Shown: positions 1 through 9,172 of the stretch, in pieces
How positions within the stretch are numbered: the first letter of the stretch is position 1
Layout of the letters: every line of letters starts with the position of its first letter
DNA from: Kaistella jeonii
GTDB lineage: Bacteria; Bacteroidota; Bacteroidia; Flavobacteriales; Weeksellaceae
Length of the DNA: 64,000 bases
Direction: 5' to 3'
Assembly (NCBI RefSeq): GCF_000812865.1
Contig: NZ_JSYL01000008.1
Span: 41,167 to 105,166, forward strand
Translations under genes and position numbers: made by a program
The notes under the pieces: model-generated
Told to the model about the DNA's origin: nothing
The model's database searches: none
Seen by the model: the letters and a program-made list of their open reading frames with translations, nothing else

Positions 1-543
1 TGAACCTCTGGATCCGGTTGTAGAAGAAGCAGATCCCATCGCTGCAACAGAGGCAGTTTCAGCATCATTTTTCGTAATTCTACCATCTTTTCCAGAACCT
101 GAAACTTGAGCAGTTTCAATTCCTTTTTCGTCCAAAATTTTCTTAGCTGCTGGAGAAGGAGTTCCCGATGCATAACTTGTAGCAGCTGGTTTTTCTTCTT
201 TTTTAGCTTCCTGAACGATCGCTGGTTTTTCAACAACCTTTATTTCTGCTTGTGGAGCTTCAGCATTTTCCGTTTTTGGAGCAGCTGAACTTTCTGGTTT
301 TGCAGCCGTAGTATCGATCAAACAAACAACTTGTCCCACCTGTACCACTTCACCTTCTTCCGCTTTTAAAGTGATGACACCGCTTTGTTCTGCAGGAAGT
401 TCCAGCGTTGCTTTGTCGGAATCAACTTCAGCGATCGGTTGATCTTTTTCTACAAAATCGCCGTCTTTTACCAACCAAGATGCGATTTCAACTTCTGTGA
501 TGGATTCTCCCGGCGACGGGACTTTCATTTCTAATATTGACAT
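1..543 (-). CDS. sucB: 2-oxoglutarate dehydrogenase E2 (dihydrolipoyl succinyltransferase), N-terminal part, cut by window edge
   Basis: E2 core of the 2-oxoglutarate dehydrogenase complex (TCA cycle); it carries the lipoyl arm that passes succinyl groups from E1 to CoA. Visible: a lipoyl domain at residues 1-80 with lipoyl-lysine motif DSDKATLEL (Lys44), a long Ala/Pro/Glu/Lys linker, and a peripheral-subunit-binding domain beginning near ASGTPSPAAKKILDEKGI. The catalytic acyltransferase domain lies beyond position 1. The ATG at 543 gives MSILEMKVPSPGES, the normal E2 start. It lies 18 bases after the small exported-protein gene and in the same direction as sucA, so it is the last gene of a sucA-x-sucB operon. 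Branched-chain or pyruvate E2 are alternatives, but the adjoining sucA favours succinyltransferase. Confidence 0.93.
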   Translation of the reverse strand, partial: MSILEMKVPSPGESITEVEIASWLVKDGDFVEKDQPIAEVDSDKATLELPAEQSGVITLKAEEGEVVQVGQVVCLIDTTAAKPESSAAPKTENAEAPQAEIKVVEKPAIVQEAKKEEKPAATSYASGTPSPAAKKILDEKGIETAQVSGSGKDGRITKNDAETASVAAMGSASSTTGSRGS

Positions 544-561
544 CGTTAATATTTTTGTTTA

Positions 562-1128
562 TTATTTTAAATCTTTTAAAAATTGCTCTGGAATAAATCC
601 TATTAATACTGGAATTTGCTTTTTTTCCAAAACGGTAAATTTCCAGTTTTTTAAATCAGTGGAATTTGCGACCGCTGTTTTGTCCGTATCTATTAAGAAA
701 TAACCCGTTTTATCGTTATATTTAACATGTTCATTACCGAAAGATTTTTGCAAAGCAGACAACAAATCATCTTTATTCAGATCAGCTTCATTAAATTTCA
801 TTTCAAGTTTTTGCTTAAAATCGATTTTTACAAATTTCTTTTCTTTCTGATCAATAATTTTATCACTTACCACGATATTTTCAGGAGTTACGAAATGAAA
901 ATCAATTTCCGGTGAATTGAACATGGCGTTCATCTTTTCAACCAACTGCTCTTTCGAAAAGAGTTTCAAGAAATCTTCATTACCATAAAGCTGAAGTGCT
1001 TTTTCAAAATTCTTTTCAATAATTAAGTTATTGTAATTCCGAAACTGATTTTCAATTTCGGCTTTCATGTTCTGCGCAAAAAACGGAACACAAAGAATTA
1101 AACTTAAAAATAAAAAGATTTTTTTCAT
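562..1128 (-). CDS. Small exported protein of unknown function inside the sucAB operon
   Basis: 188 residues starting MKKIFLFLSLILCVPFFAQ, a clear signal peptide (KK, hydrophobic core, cleavage after FAQ), so exported. The mature part is mostly helical and charged (repeated Glu/Lys/Phe), with no enzyme motif that I recognise; residues 20-80 look like a DUF3887 or DUF2059-like helical region, but this is only an impression. It lies 6 bases after the sucA stop and 18 bases before sucB, all on one strand, so it is probably co-transcribed. An exported protein is an odd partner for a cytoplasmic TCA complex. The link may be only shared transcription. Confidence 0.8.
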   Translation of the reverse strand: MKKIFLFLSLILCVPFFAQNMKAEIENQFRNYNNLIIEKNFEKALQLYGNEDFLKLFSKEQLVEKMNAMFNSPEIDFHFVTPENIVVSDKIIDQKEKKFVKIDFKQKLEMKFNEADLNKDDLLSALQKSFGNEHVKYNDKTGYFLIDTDKTAVANSTDLKNWKFTVLEKKQIPVLIGFIPEQFLKDLK

Positions 1129-1134
1129 CTAAAA

Positions 1135-3942
1135 TTAAGCAGTTACAGGTCTTTTTACAGGTGCATCGTCTCGGTCAAAAACTCTGTTGATCACATTGTT
1201 CTGATTCTTCTCAAACATTTTGTGACTTCCAGGAGCTGGCGTTCCACTTGCAACTGCTGCAATAACCTGAATTCCCGTATCTCTAAAATTTCTTAAGATA
1301 AAAGTCCAGGCTCCCATATTTTCTGGCTCTTCCTGAACCCAAAGAAGTTCTTTCCTATTTTTATATTTTGCGAAAATTTCTTCAATTTTATCATTCTGAA
1401 GTGGATAAAGTTGCTCGAATCTTACCAAAGCAATTGTATCGCAATTCAACTCTTCTTTTTTAGCTAAAAGTTCGTAGTAAATTTTACCTGAACAGAAAAC
1501 CAGTTTTTCAATTTTATCTGCATTCGCAGCAGCATCATCGATGATCGGTTGGAACTGTCCGTTTGCAAAATCTTCCAGCGGAGAAACAACTTTAGGATGA
1601 CGAAGCAAAGATTTCGGAGTCATTACTATTAATGGCTTTCTGAAATTCCATTTTAACTGTCTTCTCAGCAAGTGGAAATAATTTGCAGGAGTTGTTGCAT
1701 TGGCAACCGTCATATTTTCGTTTGCAGCAAGCGTTAAAAATCTTTCTAATCTTGCGGAAGAATGTTCTGCACCTTGACCTTCAAAACCATGCGGAAGAAG
1801 CATTACCAATCCATTCTGAATTTTCCATTTCTCTTCTGCGGCTACCAAATACTGGTCGATAATAATTTGCGCTCCATTGACAAAATCTCCAAATTGCGCT
1901 TCCCAAACCGTTAAAGTTTGTGGAGAAGCCATGGCATAACCATAATCAAAACCAAGCACTCCATATTCGGAAAGGTGTGAATTGTAAATATCAAAACGGC
2001 TCTCGGAAATATGTCTCAACGGAATATATTCTTCTTCTGTATCTTCTGTTTTAACAACTGCATGACGGTGAGAGAAAGTTCCTCTCTCTACATCTTCACC
2101 AGAAATTCTGATATCATTTCCTTCTACCAGCAAAGTGGCGTAAGCCAACCATTCGCCAAGTGCCCAATCCAAAGAATTGGCTTCGATCATTTTCAAACGG
2201 TTATCAAAAAGTCTTGTGATCTTGGAAATGAATTTTTTGTCTGCAGGCAACGTCGTCATTTTAATGGCGAGTTTTTTTAATTCATCTAAATTAAAACCTG
2301 TGTTGACAGGAATCTGCATCGCGTCTTTCGGACTCAACGGAAAATCAATCCAGTCATCAGACATGAAAATATTCATTGTATTTTTTTCAATTTCCTTTGA
2401 AGCATCATAATCCTCATCTAAAAGTTTTTTGAATTTAGATTCCATTTCTTTTAGAACCTCATCAGAAACTACACCTTCTTTGATTAATTCTGCTTTATAA
2501 ATCTCTCTTGGATTTGGGTGTTTTGAAATCGATTTGTATAAATTTGGTTGGGTAAACCGAGGTTCATCACCTTCATTATGACCGTATTTTCTATAACCCA
2601 ATAAGTCGATATAAACATCTTTACCAAACTCCGAACGGAAATCTGCAGCAAATCTTATCGCGTGAACAACTGCTTCTACATCATCTGCATTTACATGCAT
2701 CACAGGAGATTCGGTCACTTTTGCGATATCTGTACAATAAACAGATGAACGTGCATCAATATAATTGGTGGTAAATGAAACCTGATTATTCACAACAATA
2801 TGAATCGTTCCACCCGTTTTATAACCTTCCAACGTCATCATTTGTGCGATCTCATAGACAATTCCCTGTCCGGCAAGAGCACCATCACCATGAATAACGA
2901 TTGGTAAAACTTTTTTGTAATCTTTGTATTTATGATCAACTTTAGCGCGACAGATTCCTTCTACCAAAGCTGCTACAGTTTCTAAGTGTGATGGATTTGG
3001 AGTTAAATTAATGATAACTTCTTCACCAGATTCTGCTTTAATAATTTTGGATGATCCTAAATGGTATTTCACGTCACCGGAAAATACATCTTCTTCAAAT
3101 TCTTTACCTTCAAACTCAGAAAATATCTGCTTGTAGGATTTTCCGAAAATATTAGTCAAAACACTTAATCTCCCGCGGTGAGCCATTCCTAACACAACCT
3201 CATCAACTCCCAATTGAGAAGAACGGGTGATCAACTGGTCTAAAGCTGGAATAAGAGATTCGCCACCTTCTAAAGAAAATCTTTTTTGACCAACAAATTT
3301 GGTATGAAGATAATTCTCAAAAGCAACTGCCTGATTCAATTTTTCTAAAATCTCCGTTTTTTCCGGAACTGATAGTTTAGGATGATTTTCATTAACGGTG
3401 ATCCATTCTCTGATGAATTTTTTTTCTGCAACATTGTTAATGTGCATATATTCGGTCCCGATCGATTCGCAATAAATCTTTTCAAGATGGATGATCAATT
3501 CTTGCAGCGTAGCAGCAGCACCCATTCCTGTTTCGGTTGCAGAATTAAATTTAGTATTTAGATCGCTTGATGAAAGTCCAAAATTTTCGATATCCAAAGT
3601 TGGTTCGTAGTGACGTCTTTCTCTTACAGGATTGGTATTAGTAAACAAATGACCTCGTTGTCTGTAAGCTTCAATCAAATTAAGAACTTTGAATTCTTTT
3701 TGAATGTCATCAGGAATTTGTGCTTTAGAAATAATTTGATTCGAAACTGGTGCCGAATTTTGCATTGATGGTGCTGAAATATTTTCCGAATCATCCTCGC
3801 TATAATTTTCGAGCGCAAAATCAAATCCCTGAAAAAATGCTTTCCAGGAAGGCTCTACAGAATCGGGATATTTTAAATATTGCTGATATAAGTCTTCTAT
3901 TAACTGCGAATGTGCAGCATTCAGGAATGAAAATTTGTCCAT
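1135..3942 (-). CDS. sucA: 2-oxoglutarate dehydrogenase E1 component
   Basis: Thiamine-diphosphate enzyme that decarboxylates 2-oxoglutarate and succinylates the E2 lipoyl group. Its 935 residues match the usual OdhA/SucA length. The N-terminal E2-binding segment LNAAHSQLIEDLYQQYLKYP is typical. Family motifs include GMAHRGRLSVL (His255), the ThDP/Mg motif GDGALAGQG (352-360) and NNQVSFTTN just after it; the C-terminal transketolase half ends in the family block WVQEEPENMGAW. The ATG at 3942 gives MDKFSFLNAAHSQ. A -7 box at 3978-3985 would place the start of transcription about 30 bases upstream. It heads the operon with the exported protein gene and sucB. Confidence 0.97.
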   Translation of the reverse strand: MDKFSFLNAAHSQLIEDLYQQYLKYPDSVEPSWKAFFQGFDFALENYSEDDSENISAPSMQNSAPVSNQIISKAQIPDDIQKEFKVLNLIEAYRQRGHLFTNTNPVRERRHYEPTLDIENFGLSSSDLNTKFNSATETGMGAAATLQELIIHLEKIYCESIGTEYMHINNVAEKKFIREWITVNENHPKLSVPEKTEILEKLNQAVAFENYLHTKFVGQKRFSLEGGESLIPALDQLITRSSQLGVDEVVLGMAHRGRLSVLTNIFGKSYKQIFSEFEGKEFEEDVFSGDVKYHLGSSKIIKAESGEEVIINLTPNPSHLETVAALVEGICRAKVDHKYKDYKKVLPIVIHGDGALAGQGIVYEIAQMMTLEGYKTGGTIHIVVNNQVSFTTNYIDARSSVYCTDIAKVTESPVMHVNADDVEAVVHAIRFAADFRSEFGKDVYIDLLGYRKYGHNEGDEPRFTQPNLYKSISKHPNPREIYKAELIKEGVVSDEVLKEMESKFKKLLDEDYDASKEIEKNTMNIFMSDDWIDFPLSPKDAMQIPVNTGFNLDELKKLAIKMTTLPADKKFISKITRLFDNRLKMIEANSLDWALGEWLAYATLLVEGNDIRISGEDVERGTFSHRHAVVKTEDTEEEYIPLRHISESRFDIYNSHLSEYGVLGFDYGYAMASPQTLTVWEAQFGDFVNGAQIIIDQYLVAAEEKWKIQNGLVMLLPHGFEGQGAEHSSARLERFLTLAANENMTVANATTPANYFHLLRRQLKWNFRKPLIVMTPKSLLRHPKVVSPLEDFANGQFQPIIDDAAANADKIEKLVFCSGKIYYELLAKKEELNCDTIALVRFEQLYPLQNDKIEEIFAKYKNRKELLWVQEEPENMGAWTFILRNFRDTGIQVIAAVASGTPAPGSHKMFEKNQNNVINRVFDRDDAPVKRPVTA

Positions 3943-3977
3943 TTTTTACAGATTAACTCTTTATTTTATTCAAAAGA

Positions 3978-3985
3978 CAAATTTA
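3978..3985 (-). promoter_or_regulatory. Bacteroidota -7 promoter element for sucA
   Basis: Read on the minus strand this is TAAATTTG, an exact match to TAnnTTTG, 36 bases upstream of the sucA ATG in an otherwise gene-free 96-base gap. I see no clear -33 element. Confidence 0.55.
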
Positions 3986-4038
3986 GCAAAAAAAAGTGAG
4001 GTAATAAAGCTGAAAGACCTTTAAAAAACTTAAAAAAA

Positions 4039-5076
4039 TTATCTAAAAACGGGCAATGACAATTTAATTACCGTATTCCCCTCGTCTCGAGGTTCCTCCA
4101 AAAAGGTCTGCTGTAATTCTCCACTGCGAAGGGTATCTTTTTTTGCTTTGAGAAGTAATTCCTGGATTGATTTTATTCTTCCGGCATAATTTCCGCGGTA
4201 ATAAATGACGTAATTTTTTGAAGCATTAAGCGTTCTGAAACTAAAATTATTATCTGAAACTCCAATTCTTTTTGAAAGTGGAATGCCGTAGAAATAAGAA
4301 ACTTCTTTGTCTTTGAAATTATCTGCATCTGTGATTAGTATTGGCTCTCCGTATTCATCGCTTTTCTTCGCCAAATCCATTTTCACATAATTCAGCACTT
4401 TGTTGTGATTGATAGTAATATTTTTGAACAGGGCATTTTTATCATTTTTGGAATTCACATTAAGTCCTAAGAGTAACTGACCTTCTTGATTCTCCACCAT
4501 CAAGCTATCGAATTTTATACTTTCACGTTTTTTATCTTTATCCACTTTATTACCCAACATACTATACAAATTTTTCATGCTTGTATCAATCTGATCTGCA
4601 ATATAATCCTCGGTCAGTAAATTCAGAGAACGCTTTAAAAATGGTTGTTTCGGAGTTTGGATGTACCAAACAATTTTTGTTTTTTCATGATTGGCTATGA
4701 ATTTCACATCAATCAGATAAGGATTGCTTTGCTTGCCTTCGAATAAGCGGTATCGCAATGTTTTATTCGGATTTGCATAACGTATAAACAAATCACCGAA
4801 AATATTTTCATTTTTTTTATCGTGAAAAGTCATGGAACTTCCCTGCCCTTCGTATGGCATGAAATATTCAAAAGTCAGTTGATCATTTTGACTAAAGAAA
4901 GAATTCCAACTGCTGAAATTCTGTAGATTATTAAATTGCGGAAAGACTTTTTCCACAGGATAATTAATTTCTTTTTCGATGGTGAAATTTTTATTTTCTT
5001 CCACAAAATACATAGAAACAGCATAAACTGCAAAGAAAAAAATGATAAGAAGAGTTCCGTATTTTAACCAACGCAT
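4039..5076 (-). CDS. Membrane-anchored SRPBCC (polyketide cyclase/START-like) family protein
   Basis: 345 residues from MRWLKYGTLLIIFFF: one N-terminal membrane segment (about residues 6-25), then a domain starting FTIEKEINYPVEKVFPQFNNLQNFSSWNSF, the usual opening of SRPBCC lipid/ligand-binding proteins (bet v 1-like), with a second half of no recognised family. The reading frame is open to 5091 (five extra residues, MYFCA). I choose the ATG at 5076 because a -7 promoter element at 5081-5088 overlaps the longer start. The ligand is unknown. Monocistronic: glgC upstream has its own terminator. Confidence 0.75.
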   Translation of the reverse strand: MRWLKYGTLLIIFFFAVYAVSMYFVEENKNFTIEKEINYPVEKVFPQFNNLQNFSSWNSFFSQNDQLTFEYFMPYEGQGSSMTFHDKKNENIFGDLFIRYANPNKTLRYRLFEGKQSNPYLIDVKFIANHEKTKIVWYIQTPKQPFLKRSLNLLTEDYIADQIDTSMKNLYSMLGNKVDKDKKRESIKFDSLMVENQEGQLLLGLNVNSKNDKNALFKNITINHNKVLNYVKMDLAKKSDEYGEPILITDADNFKDKEVSYFYGIPLSKRIGVSDNNFSFRTLNASKNYVIYYRGNYAGRIKSIQELLLKAKKDTLRSGELQQTFLEEPRDEGNTVIKLSLPVFR

Positions 5077-5080
5077 GGCG

Positions 5081-5088
5081 CAAAAATA
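5081..5088 (-). promoter_or_regulatory. -7 promoter element that decides the start of the SRPBCC gene
   Basis: Minus-strand TATTTTTG (TAnnTTTG) lies only 5 bases upstream of the ATG at 5076 and inside the longer reading frame. Transcription would begin about at the ATG, giving a leaderless or nearly leaderless mRNA and excluding the start at 5091. Confidence 0.5.
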
Positions 5089-5105
5089 CAAAAACTAGCA
5101 CAAAA

Positions 5106-5135
5106 AAACACGGCGATAAAAATATTGCCGTGTTT
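5106..5135 (-). terminator. Rho-independent terminator of glgC
   Basis: Inverted repeat with arms AAACACGGC and GCCGTGTTT (9 bp, 12-base loop) lies 20 bases after the glgC stop. A run of seven A on the + strand at 5102-5108 gives the U-tract for minus-strand transcripts. Confidence 0.8.
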
Positions 5136-5154
5136 CGTGATCGAATTATTTTAT

Positions 5155-6423
5155 TTAAGGAATTATGGTTCCTGCACCAATCACTGCATTTTTTTTCACT
5201 ACCACAATTCCGTCTTTGATTGAATGGTTCTCGTAATCGCCGTCGGGAAGATGTTTCCCACCGATAATGCGAACATTATCACCAATACTACAATTTTTAT
5301 CGAGAATTGCATTTTCTATATAGCAATATTTTCCTACACCGAGATTTGGGATTCCATTTTGATCATTGGAAACGATATCTTCGGTATTTTGATAAGAATC
5401 TGCTCCCATCATGTAAGTACACATCAAAGTGCTTCCTTTGTCGACTCTACTACGGTTTCCCACAATAGAATTTTCAATTTTATCTGCCATTACAATACAG
5501 CCATCGCCAAAAATAGCTTTGCTTACATATGATCCTAAAATTTTTGAAGGAGGAAGCATTCTTGCTCTGGTATAAATTGGTGCATTACTGAAAAGATTAA
5601 ATTTGGGGAAATCTCTCGTTAGATCAATATTAGCATCAAAAAAAGATTCAATGGTTCCGATATCTGTCCAATAACCATCATATTGGAAACTTAATGTTTT
5701 ATAGGTTCCTATGCCGTTCGGAATTAATTCGCCTCCAAAATCGTCGCCAGGATCTTCTGAAAACATTTTCTTCAATACTGCTTTGCTGAAAACATAAATT
5801 CCCATGGAAGCCAGATATTCTTTGCCTTCATTTCTGCTTTTCTCGGACACTTCTGATTTCCAGTCATTCAGTAAATCATGACTTGGTTTTTCAATAAATG
5901 AGGTAATATTTCCGTCATCATCTGATTTTAAAATACCAAAACCAGGCGCATCTTTTGCATTTACAGGAATTGTGGCAATGGTAATATCTGCTTCATTTTT
6001 GCAATGGTAATCAATCAGTTCCCGAAAATCCATCTGATAAAGCTGATCACCGGATAAAATTAAAATATATTCATAGTCATATTTATCAACATGCTTCATA
6101 GATTGGCGCACTGCATCTGCTGTTCCTTGATACCACTTATCGTTCTCTACGTTCTGTTCTGCGGCTAAAATATCCACGAATCCTCTGCTGAATATATCAA
6201 AGTGGTAAGAATTCTTGATGTGAGAATTTAAAGAGGCTGAATTAAACTGGGTTAAAACTAAAATTTTATTGTAGCCCGAATTTAAACAGTTAGAAATTGG
6301 AATATCAACTAATCTGTATTTTCCTGCAATAGGAACAGCAGGTTTTGACCGGGAATAGGTTAACGGAAACAGCCGACTTCCTCTTCCACCACCGAGTACG
6401 ATTGAGATGACATTGGGTTTCAT
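5155..6423 (-). CDS. glgC: Glucose-1-phosphate adenylyltransferase
   Basis: Makes ADP-glucose from glucose-1-phosphate and ATP for glycogen synthesis. 422 residues, the family length. The nucleotidyltransferase signature GGGRGSRLFPLT is at residues 11-22, followed by SRSKPAVPIAGKYRLVDIPI; a left-handed beta-helix domain with hexapeptide repeats fills the last ~120 residues (GDGCIVMADKIENSIVGN and onwards to VVVKKNAVIGAGTIIP). No glycogen synthase or branching enzyme lies nearby, so it stands apart from any glg operon. It has its own terminator. Confidence 0.95.
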   Translation of the reverse strand: MKPNVISIVLGGGRGSRLFPLTYSRSKPAVPIAGKYRLVDIPISNCLNSGYNKILVLTQFNSASLNSHIKNSYHFDIFSRGFVDILAAEQNVENDKWYQGTADAVRQSMKHVDKYDYEYILILSGDQLYQMDFRELIDYHCKNEADITIATIPVNAKDAPGFGILKSDDDGNITSFIEKPSHDLLNDWKSEVSEKSRNEGKEYLASMGIYVFSKAVLKKMFSEDPGDDFGGELIPNGIGTYKTLSFQYDGYWTDIGTIESFFDANIDLTRDFPKFNLFSNAPIYTRARMLPPSKILGSYVSKAIFGDGCIVMADKIENSIVGNRSRVDKGSTLMCTYMMGADSYQNTEDIVSNDQNGIPNLGVGKYCYIENAILDKNCSIGDNVRIIGGKHLPDGDYENHSIKDGIVVVKKNAVIGAGTIIP

Positions 6424-6639
6424 ACTTAATATATTTTGTTGTTTGGGAGATGTTTGATTTATAACAATATTAGTGTTTTTTACGCACTAAACAAAATTTT
6501 ATTAAGGGAGAATTATTGATTTAATAGGATTTAAATAATGATTGTGAAAGGGAATTGAGAATTAAAAATTATTTGAATTTTGCAATTTTAATTGAAAATA
6601 AGGGAAAAAAAAGTCTCCCAAATAAATTTGAGAGACTTG

Positions 6640-6713
6640 CGATCCGGACGGGATTCGAACCCGCGACCTCCGCCGTGACAGGGCGGCATTCTAACCAGCT
6701 GAACTACCGGATC
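6640..6713 (-). tRNA. tRNA-Asp (GTC), copy 1
   Basis: 74 bases on the minus strand starting GATCCGG and ending CCGGATC plus discriminator G (7-bp acceptor stem). D arm GTTCAGCTGGTTAGAAT, anticodon loop CTGTCAC (anticodon GTC) on stem CCGCC/GGCGG, T arm GGGTTCGAATCCC. The 3' CCA is not encoded (CAA follows). It is identical to the copy 32 bases away. Confidence 0.97.
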
Positions 6714-6745
6714 AATTTTTTGAAAAGTAATTGATAAACTTTTTG

Positions 6746-6819
6746 CGATCCGGACGGGATTCGAACCCGCGACCTCCGCCGTGACAGGGCGGCATTCTAA
6801 CCAGCTGAACTACCGGATC
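6746..6819 (-). tRNA. tRNA-Asp (GTC), copy 2
   Basis: Same 74-base sequence as the first copy, with GTC anticodon, 7-bp acceptor stem and T loop TTCGAAT; 3' CCA not encoded. The two genes are head to tail and are probably processed from one transcript reading toward glgC. Confidence 0.97.
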
Positions 6820-6946
6820 ATTAGAATAAGAAGTTATGCTTCTTTTTGGTGAGTGCAAAAATACAACTTTATCCCTATCTACAAAACATTTTCACAAAAA
6901 AAATGCTTCCTTTTATAGAAAGCATTCATTATCACTTGATTATTTT

Positions 6947-7264
6947 TTATAAATGTGCAGATAATTTTTCAGCAATCACTTCTTTCGATGCAACTCCTAC
7001 GATTTTATCAACTACTTGTCCGCCTTTGAAGATCAAAATTGTCGGTATATTTCGGATTCCATAGTCTACAGAAACTTGTTGATTATTATCAACATCTACT
7101 TTTCCTACGACTGCTTTACCATCAAAATCGGTAGCAATTTCTTCCACAATTGGTCCCAACATTCTACAAGGTCCACACCAAACTGCCCAAAAATCTACCA
7201 ATACAGGTTTATCTGAATTCAAAACCATTTCTTGAAATGATTGATCTGTAATTTCTAATGCCAT
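6947..7264 (-). CDS. trxA: Thioredoxin
   Basis: Cytoplasmic dithiol-disulfide oxidoreductase of 105 residues with active site FWAVWCGPCRML (Cys30, Cys33) and conserved cis-proline segment RNIPT. No signal peptide. It starts 25-30 bases below a -7 box (7296-7303), so it is probably monocistronic. Cysteine desulfurase lies 67 bases upstream in the same direction, but the separate promoter suggests independent expression. Confidence 0.97.
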   Translation of the reverse strand: MALEITDQSFQEMVLNSDKPVLVDFWAVWCGPCRMLGPIVEEIATDFDGKAVVGKVDVDNNQQVSVDYGIRNIPTILIFKGGQVVDKIVGVASKEVIAEKLSAHL

Positions 7265-7295
7265 TTTATAATATTTTTAAATTAATTTTAAAGTA

Positions 7296-7303
7296 CAAAT
7301 TTA
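7296..7303 (-). promoter_or_regulatory. -7 promoter element for trxA
   Basis: Minus-strand TAAATTTG, exact TAnnTTTG, 32 bases upstream of the trxA ATG. Confidence 0.55.
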
Positions 7304-7331
7304 CAATTTTCCCGCTAAGTCAAAAAGTAAA

Positions 7332-8507
7332 TTATCTATGCTGAACATTTGTTTTTTCTATATTAAAGGAAGCTGCGATCTCCTTTAAAGCATCAATTAA
7401 TGAATCAATTTCCTCTTTAGTCGTCAAATGACTAAAGGAAACACGCAAAGGAGTACAATCTTCCATTTCCTCTTCATCTAAAATCATCATCATCACCATC
7501 GAAGGTTTTGAAGCACCCGATGAACAAGCACTTCCCTGAGAAATTGCGATTCCTTTCATATCAAGCTTAAGACCGATCATTGGATCTTTGAAAGGCAATA
7601 AAACGCTCAAAACCGTATATAAACTTGTATTCTCTTCGGCACTTCTACCGTTGAATTTCACGCCATCAATTTCAGCTAAAAGACGATCTCTCGTGTAATT
7701 TTTAATCTCCTTCATGTGAGAAGCATATTGCTCCATATGATCCAGAGAAAGTTCTAATGCTTTACCTAAACCTACGATACCGCAAACATTTTCAGTTCCG
7801 GCTCTTAAGGATCTTTCCTGCGGTCCACCGGTAATAATTCCCTTTAAGCCAGAAGCTTTTCTAACGAACGCAAAACCACTTCCTTTTGGTCCATGAAATT
7901 TATGTGCACTGCAAGAGGCGAAGTCTACAGGAATTTGAGAGAAATCCATTTCCATGTGCGCCATCGACTGTACCGTGTCTGAATGAAAAAGCACATCATT
8001 TAATTTGCACATTTCTGCAACTTTCTTAATATCTAAAAGGTTCCCGATCTCGTTATTTGCGTGGATTAAAGTGACTAAAGTTTTCTTGTCGGAACTCTTT
8101 ATCAATTCTTCTAATTTTACTAAATCAAAATCCCCTTTTTTATCAGGACGAAGATATACTACTTCTACTCCTCGGCGTTTCTTCATATCCAAAACCGTTT
8201 CTGCAACGCATTTGTGTTCCATCGGAGATGTGATAATTCTTTCAACTCCCAAATGATCTACGCAAGATTTGATAATCATGTTGTTCGATTCGGTTCCGCA
8301 AGAAGTGAAAATAATTTCAGCCGGACTTACGTGAAGATAATCTGCAACCTGTCTTCTTACGTTTTCAATCAAAACTTTAGCATCCTGCCCTAAACTATGC
8401 GTTGACGAGGGATTACCGTAATTTGTTTTCATAACCTCAACCATCGCATCGATTACTTCTTCAGAAAGTGGCGTTGTAGCCGCATTATCCAAGTAAATTC
8501 TTTCCAT
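7332..8507 (-). CDS. Cysteine desulfurase (NifS/IscS family)
   Basis: PLP enzyme that removes sulfur from cysteine for Fe-S clusters and tRNA thiolation. 391 residues. PLP-lysine in SCSAHKFHGPKGSG (Lys203), substrate-aldimine histidine in SPMEHKC (His98), and active-site Cys328 in GSACSSGASKPS with the longer mobile loop of class I enzymes. No IscU, IscA or Suf gene is near, so the partner cannot be inferred. It is read in the same direction as the HAD gene upstream (38-base gap) and may be the last gene of that operon. Confidence 0.93.
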   Translation of the reverse strand: MERIYLDNAATTPLSEEVIDAMVEVMKTNYGNPSSTHSLGQDAKVLIENVRRQVADYLHVSPAEIIFTSCGTESNNMIIKSCVDHLGVERIITSPMEHKCVAETVLDMKKRRGVEVVYLRPDKKGDFDLVKLEELIKSSDKKTLVTLIHANNEIGNLLDIKKVAEMCKLNDVLFHSDTVQSMAHMEMDFSQIPVDFASCSAHKFHGPKGSGFAFVRKASGLKGIITGGPQERSLRAGTENVCGIVGLGKALELSLDHMEQYASHMKEIKNYTRDRLLAEIDGVKFNGRSAEENTSLYTVLSVLLPFKDPMIGLKLDMKGIAISQGSACSSGASKPSMVMMMILDEEEMEDCTPLRVSFSHLTTKEEIDSLIDALKEIAASFNIEKTNVQHR

Positions 8508-8545
8508 TTTTCCTTTCTTTTTTTTAGATTTTTCTGGCGATAAAA

Positions 8546-9133
8546 TTAGTGAAAAAATTCAAACTGACCTTCATTTGCCCAAGCTAACATTTCTTTATCG
8601 CCGGAAGTGTCGCCGAAAGCAATTGTTTTATCGTATTTTTTATCACCAATTTCCTCTTTAATTCGATTTACTTTTTCAGCGCCATTGCAGTTTCTACCGA
8701 TAAAATTTCCGGTGAAAATATCATCTTCAAATTCAGCTCTAGTCGATAAAAGTTTTATATTAAGTTTCTCAGCAAACGGTTTTACCCAAATATCCAAAGA
8801 AGCAGAAACAATATAACTGTCAGTATTTTTCCGGTCTATATTTTTAATAAATTCTAAGGCATTTTCTCTGAAAAGTTCAGGATCATATTTTTCAAAAAAC
8901 GCCTGCGATTTCCTCTCAATCTTAGCTTTTCGTTCTCCTTTTAAGATGGATGAAATAAAACTCTTCTTCACTTTTTCAGCATCTGCAAGTTTTAATTTTA
9001 AGAGGACAAAAAGCGGAATATGTTTAATGAACTGAATATTAAATTTAGAAGGATTATAGAATTTAAGATACATAAACATAGTGTCTTTGTAGGTCAGAGT
9101 TCCGTCGAAATCAAATAAATACAGCTTCTTCAT
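8546..9133 (-). CDS. HAD-superfamily IB phosphatase, probably of the polyprenyl-phosphoryl-pentose operon
   Basis: 195 residues beginning MKKLYLFDFDGTLTYKDT: HAD motif I DFDGTLT with nucleophile Asp and acid/base Asp; motif II in DSYIVSASLDIWV; motif III/IV AFGDTSGDKEML. The cap is small and alpha-helical, as in phosphoserine-phosphatase-like subfamily IB. It is the fourth gene after UbiA, oxidase and SDR. In many Gram-negatives a HAD domain of this type is fused to the UbiA protein, so I infer that it removes the 5-phosphate from polyprenyl-phosphoryl-5-phosphoribose. That role is inference; phosphatase chemistry is well supported. Confidence 0.85.
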   Translation of the reverse strand: MKKLYLFDFDGTLTYKDTMFMYLKFYNPSKFNIQFIKHIPLFVLLKLKLADAEKVKKSFISSILKGERKAKIERKSQAFFEKYDPELFRENALEFIKNIDRKNTDSYIVSASLDIWVKPFAEKLNIKLLSTRAEFEDDIFTGNFIGRNCNGAEKVNRIKEEIGDKKYDKTIAFGDTSGDKEMLAWANEGQFEFFH

Positions 9134-9172
9134 ACTTTCTAAATGATCATTAATAATCCACTTGAGGAGTAA

